A stretch of DNA of 5,503 bases. Source: Nitrospinota bacterium. Its GTDB lineage: Bacteria; JAUXIQ01. This document shows positions 4,910 to 5,503 of the stretch, one piece after another. The position numbers were made by a program, and so were the translations under genes. Below the pieces are notes generated by a model. It was not told the DNA's origin, did not search any database, and was given only the letters and a program-made list of their open reading frames with translations. Positions within the stretch are counted from its first letter, which is position 1. Each line of letters begins with the position of its first letter. The stretch spans positions 1-5,503 of the forward strand of contig JAUXIQ010000159.1 in the NCBI GenBank assembly GCA_030620925.1, in the 5' to 3' direction.

Positions 4910-5503
4910 TCATAACTGCCCGGGGCCTGCGCCCAGTACGTTTTCCGATACTTCCTTCTCATACTGCCTGAAGTTCTCGTGAAACCGCCCTACAAGCTGC
5001 GCTGCTGTCGCATCGTACGCCGCTCCATCCTTCCATGTTCGGCGCGGACTGAGAAGCTCGGAGGGGACCCCTTCAATTGCTGCCGGCACCCGCAGGCCGA
5101 ACACAGGGTCTTCTTCCATGGGAACGTCGGCGAGCCGCCCTTCGAGCGCCGCCCGCACCATGGCCCTGGTGTGGGCTATAGCGATACGTTTCCCCACCCC
5201 GTAAGGGCCGCCTGTCCAGCCGGTGTTCACCAGCCAGCAGGTCACGTCGTGCCGCTCAATCTTCTCTCTCAGCAGGTCCGCATAGACGGTGGGCGAGAGG
5301 GCCATGAAGGGTGCACCGAAACAGGCACTGAACGTGGCTTGAGGCTCCGGGCCCATCCCTTTCTCTGTCCCCGCCACTTTGGCCGTGTAGCCGGAAAGGA
5401 AATGGTAAATGGCCTGCGGCGGGGTGAGCATCCCCAGGGGAGGTATGACCCCGAAGGCGTCCGCCGTGAGCATGATGATGTTCCGGGGATGTCCGCCCAT
5501 CCC
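4910..5503 (-). CDS. pckA: ATP-dependent phosphoenolpyruvate carboxykinase, C-terminal part (cut by window edge)
   Basis: The reading frame is open through the right edge and about 197 C-terminal residues are present of the usual 520-540. The enzyme converts oxaloacetate and ATP to phosphoenolpyruvate, CO2 and ADP, linking the C4 acid pool to gluconeogenesis (or the reverse, CO2 fixing, in some anaerobes). Counting from the Met codon at 5498-5500, L-T-A-D-A-F-G-V is at residues 11-18, H-F-L-S-G-Y-T-A-K at 33-41, F-S-A-C-F-G at 57-62, and [14 protein letters not shown] at 92-105. R105 and T111 match the adenine-contacting Arg and Thr of the ATP-type enzyme (R449 and T455 in E. coli numbering, from memory). 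The longer T-G-G-x-Y-G loop resembles Bacillus-type more than E. coli-type proteins. The P-loop and the start codon lie outside the window. It is on the same strand as the hydroxylase genes, but the promoter in the 163-base gap suggests separate transcription. Confidence 0.96.
   Translation of the reverse strand, partial: GMGGHPRNIIMLTADAFGVIPPLGMLTPPQAIYHFLSGYTAKVAGTEKGMGPEPQATFSACFGAPFMALSPTVYADLLREKIERHDVTCWLVNTGWTGGPYGVGKRIAIAHTRAMVRAALEGRLADVPMEEDPVFGLRVPAAIEGVPSELLSPRRTWKDGAAYDATAAQLVGRFHENFRQYEKEVSENVLGAGPGQL

Noticed and set aside
4863-4916. Six-base inverted pair GTTATG and CATAAC around the carboxykinase 3' end, considered as a ModE-like site or terminator
   Set aside because: The arms are 42 bases apart, one lies inside the coding end of pckA, and they do not fit the molybdate regulator consensus I know. 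Chance is sufficient.

Overview
The window carries five protein-coding genes, all on the minus strand, so transcription runs from high to low coordinates. In that order they are: the C-terminal part of an ATP-type phosphoenolpyruvate carboxykinase (4910 to the right edge); a three-gene set for a molybdenum hydroxylase of the xanthine dehydrogenase family, made of a 2Fe-2S small subunit (4282-4746), a molybdopterin large subunit (1978-4269) and an FAD medium subunit (738-1745); and a 215-residue protein made of two tandem EthD-like dimeric alpha/beta-barrel repeats (8-655). No RNA genes, mobile elements, CRISPR arrays or long gene-free stretches are seen. The gaps are 163, 12, 232 and 82 bases.

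The most informative protein feature is in the FAD subunit. Four cysteines spaced 16, 8 and 9 residues apart (C124, C140, C148, C157) sit in an insertion that, as I recall the family, binds an extra [4Fe-4S] cluster in the beta subunit of 4-hydroxybenzoyl-CoA reductase (Hcr/Hba). The subunit sizes (154, 763 and 335 residues) also fit that enzyme. It runs the hydroxylase chemistry backwards: low-potential electrons enter through the extra cluster, pass FAD and the two 2Fe-2S clusters, and reach molybdenum, where a phenolic hydroxyl is removed. The best reading is an anaerobic, aromatic-compound (or similar) reductive dehydroxylase. The exact substrate cannot be fixed from sequence, and no CoA ligase or ring reductase lies in the window.

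The regulatory layout is the other point of interest. The small and large subunit genes are tightly coupled, with 12 bases between them. The FAD subunit is separated from them by 232 bases holding its own sigma-70-like promoter. That promoter lies against a nested inverted repeat (1794-1837) that looks like an operator or an mRNA stem-loop. A second good promoter with a perfect -10 box lies ahead of the small subunit gene, followed by a GC-rich hairpin at the predicted transcript start.

The organism is a bacterium with fairly GC-rich genes, strong Shine-Dalgarno sites and AT-rich intergenic regions. The gene content suggests an anaerobe. Dehalococcoidia-like Chloroflexota, Peptococcaceae-type Firmicutes or a sulfate-reducing Desulfobacterota are all plausible; this is inference and cannot be settled here.
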